A stretch of 64,000 bases of DNA, from positions 558,001-622,000 of the forward strand of contig NZ_FXWI01000002.1 in NCBI RefSeq assembly GCF_900177765.1, written 5' to 3'. The stretch is from Agreia sp. VKM Ac-1783. Lineage in GTDB: Bacteria; Actinomycetota; Actinomycetes; Actinomycetales; Microbacteriaceae. The notes under the pieces were generated by a model, which was not told where the DNA came from, made no database searches, and saw only the letters and a program-made list of their open reading frames with translations. Shown here in pieces: positions 63,798 through 64,000 of the stretch (position 1 is its first letter; each line of letters starts with the position of its first letter). The position numbers and the translations under genes were made by a program.

Positions 63798-64000
63798 TCA
63801 GTTCTTGCCGGGCGCGACGATGGGGATGCTGGCCGTCGTGTAGATCGTCTCGCGTCGGGGAAGGAAGAGCGCGAGGATCGCGCCCGCGAGGGCCACTGCG
63901 GCCGCGAGGCCGAACGACCACTGGAATGCCTCGGCGGTGGGGATGGCGCGCTCACCCACGATGTCGACGTGCGATGAGAGGATCACCCCGATGACGGCGG
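63798..64000 (-). CDS. MFS-type transporter, C-terminal fragment (cut by window end)
   Basis: The frame is open to the end of the window, so only about 66 C-terminal residues are visible. They hold one or two membrane helices (with FGLAAAVALAGAILALFLP), a basic turn PRRET and a short polar tail. This matches the last helix of an MFS exporter, but the family cannot be fixed from the fragment. Confidence 0.55.
   Translation of the reverse strand, partial: AVIGVILSSHVDIVGERAIPTAEAFQWSFGLAAAVALAGAILALFLPRRETIYTTASIPIVAPGKN

Noticed and set aside
1-64000. CRISPR arrays, insertion sequences, phage or integrase genes
   Set aside because: I saw no evenly spaced direct repeats, terminal inverted repeats with transposase, integrase or att-like duplications; gene content and composition are uniform.

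Overview
This is a continuous stretch of a high-GC actinobacterial chromosome, most likely from the family Microbacteriaceae. The evidence is the fused 2-oxoglutarate dehydrogenase/decarboxylase Kgd, an RsrA/SigH-type redox sigma pair, mycothiol-type genes (MshA-like and MshB-like), GuaB1, a DUF3039 protein, a Rv3654c-type tad pilus locus, strong G/C preference at third codon positions, and many apparently leaderless genes. Coding density is very high and no intergenic gap reaches 300 bases. I see no insertion sequence, prophage, CRISPR array, rRNA or obvious genomic island. The window cuts a gene at each end.

Layout. 1-6 kb: the end of a membrane protein that looks like a degenerate sensor, its NarL-type response regulator, a thiamine-binding protein, a GT87 glycosyltransferase, a YceI protein, NnrD and an Old Yellow Enzyme. 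6-10 kb: two overlapping CNNM/CorC-type membrane proteins and GuaB1. 10-21.9 kb: Kgd, RsrA/SigH, AroA, RsgA, HisN, a DUF4166 protein and PEP carboxylase. 21.9-25.6 kb: a protealysin-like M4 protease coupled to an emfourin-type inhibitor, then a small membrane protein and an mshA-like/mshB-like pair. 25.7-31.6 kb: tmRNA (ssrA), a SIMPL protein, an SDR enzyme, smpB, ftsX, ftsE and prfB, which is the conserved ribosome-rescue/division neighbourhood. 31.7-34.5 kb: two convergent MFS transporters. 34.5-39.1 kb: a tad (Flp-type) secretion/pilus locus read from tadA to a TadG-like protein. 39.2-43.3 kb: a MacB-like ABC transporter, divergent from a two-component system. 43.3-50.9 kb: tRNA-Leu(UAG), DedA, AspS, a CDF metal exporter, the murI-rph-rdgB operon, PncB and DUF3039. 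51-56.8 kb: an ABC exporter whose ATPase has a very long disordered N-terminus, then a LicC-like nucleotidyltransferase and a TagG/TagH-type polysaccharide exporter. 56.8-64 kb: a glycine-rich protein, a CynX-type MFS protein, a surface-anchored PhoA, a large methyltransferase, a YfcE-type phosphoesterase, a PabC-like enzyme and the end of another MFS transporter.

Functional links. SigH/RsrA is the thiol-stress switch, and mycothiol synthesis is represented by the mshA-like/mshB-like pair. A good SigR-type promoter and a well-placed Shine-Dalgarno upstream suggest that SigH is autoregulated and may be made as a longer isoform. tmRNA, SmpB and RF2 cover translation rescue and termination. The LicC-like enzyme plus TagGH point to a decorated cell-wall glycopolymer. 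The main oddities are an RsgA that has lost every zinc ligand, a tad pilin candidate without the usual Glu+5, long tails on two ABC ATPases (one of them FtsE), and the protease/inhibitor pair. I did not find a clearly unprecedented multi-gene system; these local departures are the best leads.
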